Below, one piece after another: positions 5,935-7,169 of a DNA stretch of 7,169 nucleotides. Position 1 is the first letter of the stretch; each line of letters starts with the position of its first letter. A program made the position numbers and the translations under genes. The notes under the pieces are model-generated. The model had not been told where the DNA came from. It searched no databases and was given only the letters and a program-made list of their open reading frames with translations. The DNA is from Burkholderiales bacterium. GTDB taxonomy: Bacteria > Pseudomonadota > Gammaproteobacteria > Burkholderiales > Burkholderiaceae_E. Where the stretch lies: the NCBI GenBank assembly GCA_027489195.1, contig JAIYAG010000622.1, forward strand, positions 1 to 7,169, read 5' to 3'.

Positions 5935-7169
5935 ATGCCCTTCCATCATGCTCCGTCCCGGTGCGCGAGCCCGCTGATCGCGGCGCTCGCCGTCGCCGCG
6001 GCCCTCGCGGGTTGTTCGTCGGGCAGCGATGTCGCGACGAGTGGCCCGGCTGCCGCGCCCACGCAGTCCGCGGGCAACACGTCCGTGACCGCGTTCGAGG
6101 TCCAGCGCGGCGTGCCCCGAATCGACCGCGGACTCGATGGCGACGCGGCGCGGACGGCCAAGGATGCCGTCGCAGCGCCGGCGCGGGACGGCGAGTGGTC
6201 CGACGTGATGCCCTGGCCGCTCATCCCGATCCACGCGGCCCTGAATCCGGACGGCACCGTCCTCACGTATGGCGCGGACGAGAACGGCCAGGAGAGCGGG
6301 CAACTCGAGTACGCGGTCTTCGATCCCTCGACGGGGCGCCACGCGCTGCTGCCGAACCCGACGAAGACCAACCTGTTCTGCAGCGCGCAGGCGCTGCTGC
6401 CCTCGAGCGGACGCATGCTGCTCGCGGGCGGAGACATCCGCGGTACGGGACAGCGGCTTCCGGACGGGCAGCTCCTCACGAACCGCGGCGTGCGCGACGT
6501 GAACGTCTTCGACTTCCGGGACCGGAGCCTCGTCGGCACGGGTACCCCGATGGCGCGGCCGCGCTGGTACAACTCGCTGCTCACGCTGTCCGACGGGCGT
6601 CTGCTGACCCTGGGAGGCATCGACGACAAGGAATACTTCAAGCCGGTCGGCGAGGTCGAGGTCTTCACCGAGGGCCAGGGCTGGCGAACGCTGCAGAACG
6701 CGACCCTGGATCTGCCGGGCAATGCCTGGTGGTATCCCCGCGCCTGGCTCGCGCCGAACGGGCGCGTCACGTTCGCGACGGAGCACATCCTTCACTCGCT
6801 GGACCCCAACGGCCCCGGCCGGGTGGCGAACGCGATCGGCGCGCTGCCGTTTCCGTCGTGGATCAACCTGCCGGCCACGATGTTCGACCGCGGGCGCGTG
6901 CTGATGCTGGGCCAGGGAGGACAGGCCGCGGTCCTCGACCTGCGCGGTGACACGCCGAGCGCGACACCGACCGGGCGGACCGGTGACAACCGCTACTGGT
7001 CGACGCTGACGACGCTCGCCGACGGCAAGGTGCTGCTGACCGGAGGCGGCGCGCTCGACGACCGGGGCTACGACAACAGCGGCACGCGCGTCGCGCTCGC
7101 CGCTTCGATCTGGGACCCGGCCACCGGCACGTGGACCGACGGCGCGTCCGCGCAGAAGTCACGCGAATA
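5935..7169 (+). CDS. Kelch-type galactose/glyoxal oxidase-like lipoprotein (3' end cut off)
   Basis: The frame is open from the ATG at 5935 through the right edge (411 codons plus two bases). An in-frame TAG at 5899-5901 makes this the only ATG start. The N-terminus is a lipoprotein signal: Ala/Leu-rich core then LAGC with Cys27 and Ser at +2. After a low-complexity linker, the domain starts near GEWSDVMPWP (86-95). Kelch-like strands recur: GRMLLAGGD (159-167), GRLLTLGG (221-228), GRVLMLGQG (320-328), GKVLLTGGG (364-372). NLFCSAQ has Cys149 and PRWYNSL has Tyr212, which align with the Cys and Tyr that form the thioether cofactor of fungal copper-radical oxidases (C228/Y272 of galactose oxidase; C70/Y135 of glyoxal oxidase). 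NAWWYPRAW (263-271) is another block I associate with bacterial relatives. The window stops after SRE plus the bases TA, just where a family Tyr-His copper-ligand motif would be expected. The other copper ligands and any C-terminal DUF1929-type domain lie outside, so oxidase activity is inferred. The substrate is unknown. Confidence 0.88.
   Translation, partial: MPFHHAPSRCASPLIAALAVAAALAGCSSGSDVATSGPAAAPTQSAGNTSVTAFEVQRGVPRIDRGLDGDAARTAKDAVAAPARDGEWSDVMPWPLIPIHAALNPDGTVLTYGADENGQESGQLEYAVFDPSTGRHALLPNPTKTNLFCSAQALLPSSGRMLLAGGDIRGTGQRLPDGQLLTNRGVRDVNVFDFRDRSLVGTGTPMARPRWYNSLLTLSDGRLLTLGGIDDKEYFKPVGEVEVFTEGQGWRTLQNATLDLPGNAWWYPRAWLAPNGRVTFATEHILHSLDPNGPGRVANAIGALPFPSWINLPATMFDRGRVLMLGQGGQAAVLDLRGDTPSATPTGRTGDNRYWSTLTTLADGKVLLTGGGALDDRGYDNSGTRVALAASIWDPATGTWTDGASAQKSRE

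Noticed and set aside
5901..5971. A functional tRNA gene on the minus strand.
   Set aside because: Only the T-loop consensus and the end repeat fit. The D-arm lacks conserved bases, the anticodon loop is 6 nt, the T-stem needs a bulge, and no CCA is encoded.
5911..6795. Two minus-strand open frames (294 and 280 codons) and a plus-strand 371-codon frame over the oxidase-like gene.
   Set aside because: The frame from 5935 has a lipoprotein signal and kelch/oxidase motifs and stays open to the window edge; the others have no motif.

Overview
The window is very GC-rich, densely coded bacterial DNA. An exported solute-binding protein of the Bug (tripartite tricarboxylate receptor) family, a D-serine-dehydratase-like 'amino acid deaminase', a single-domain BLUF photoreceptor and exported lipoproteins together suggest a betaproteobacterium, most likely Burkholderiales. 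This placement rests on gene content only. No rRNA, functional tRNA, CRISPR array, insertion sequence or phage gene was seen. Seven protein-coding genes fill nearly the whole window. The first is cut by the left edge and the last by the right edge.

Left block (1-2760, + strand): two ATPases of an oligopeptide/dipeptide ABC importer, the first truncated (1-687), overlap by an ATGA junction (684-1727). After a 4-nt gap comes an alpha/beta hydrolase with a lipoprotein signal (1732-2760). The spacing suggests one transcription unit whose permease and binding-protein genes would lie to the left. The hydrolase may act in the periplasm on something related to the imported solute, but this is inference.

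Middle block (2751-4565, - strand): a PLP-dependent fold-type III D-amino-acid dehydratase/deaminase (2751-4040) lies 87 bp downstream of a small BLUF blue-light sensor (4128-4565). The dehydratase converges on the hydrolase, and their stop codons overlap by 10 bp.

Right block (4721-7169, + strand): the BLUF gene and the Bug receptor gene (4721-5719) diverge from a 155-bp spacer. That spacer holds a candidate -10 box inside an 8-bp inverted repeat and a clear ribosome-binding site. A 215-bp spacer with a long GC-rich stem-loop (5817-5865) follows. Then comes a lipoprotein related to galactose/glyoxal oxidases (5935 to the right edge), with kelch-type repeats and the Cys and Tyr expected for a crosslinked copper-radical cofactor.

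Overall this looks like a chromosomal patch of peptide/amino-acid and organic-acid scavenging genes with three exported proteins. The most interesting items are the complete BLUF photoreceptor beside a D-amino-acid enzyme and the candidate bacterial copper-radical oxidase lipoprotein. I did not find a convincing new multi-gene defence or mobile system.
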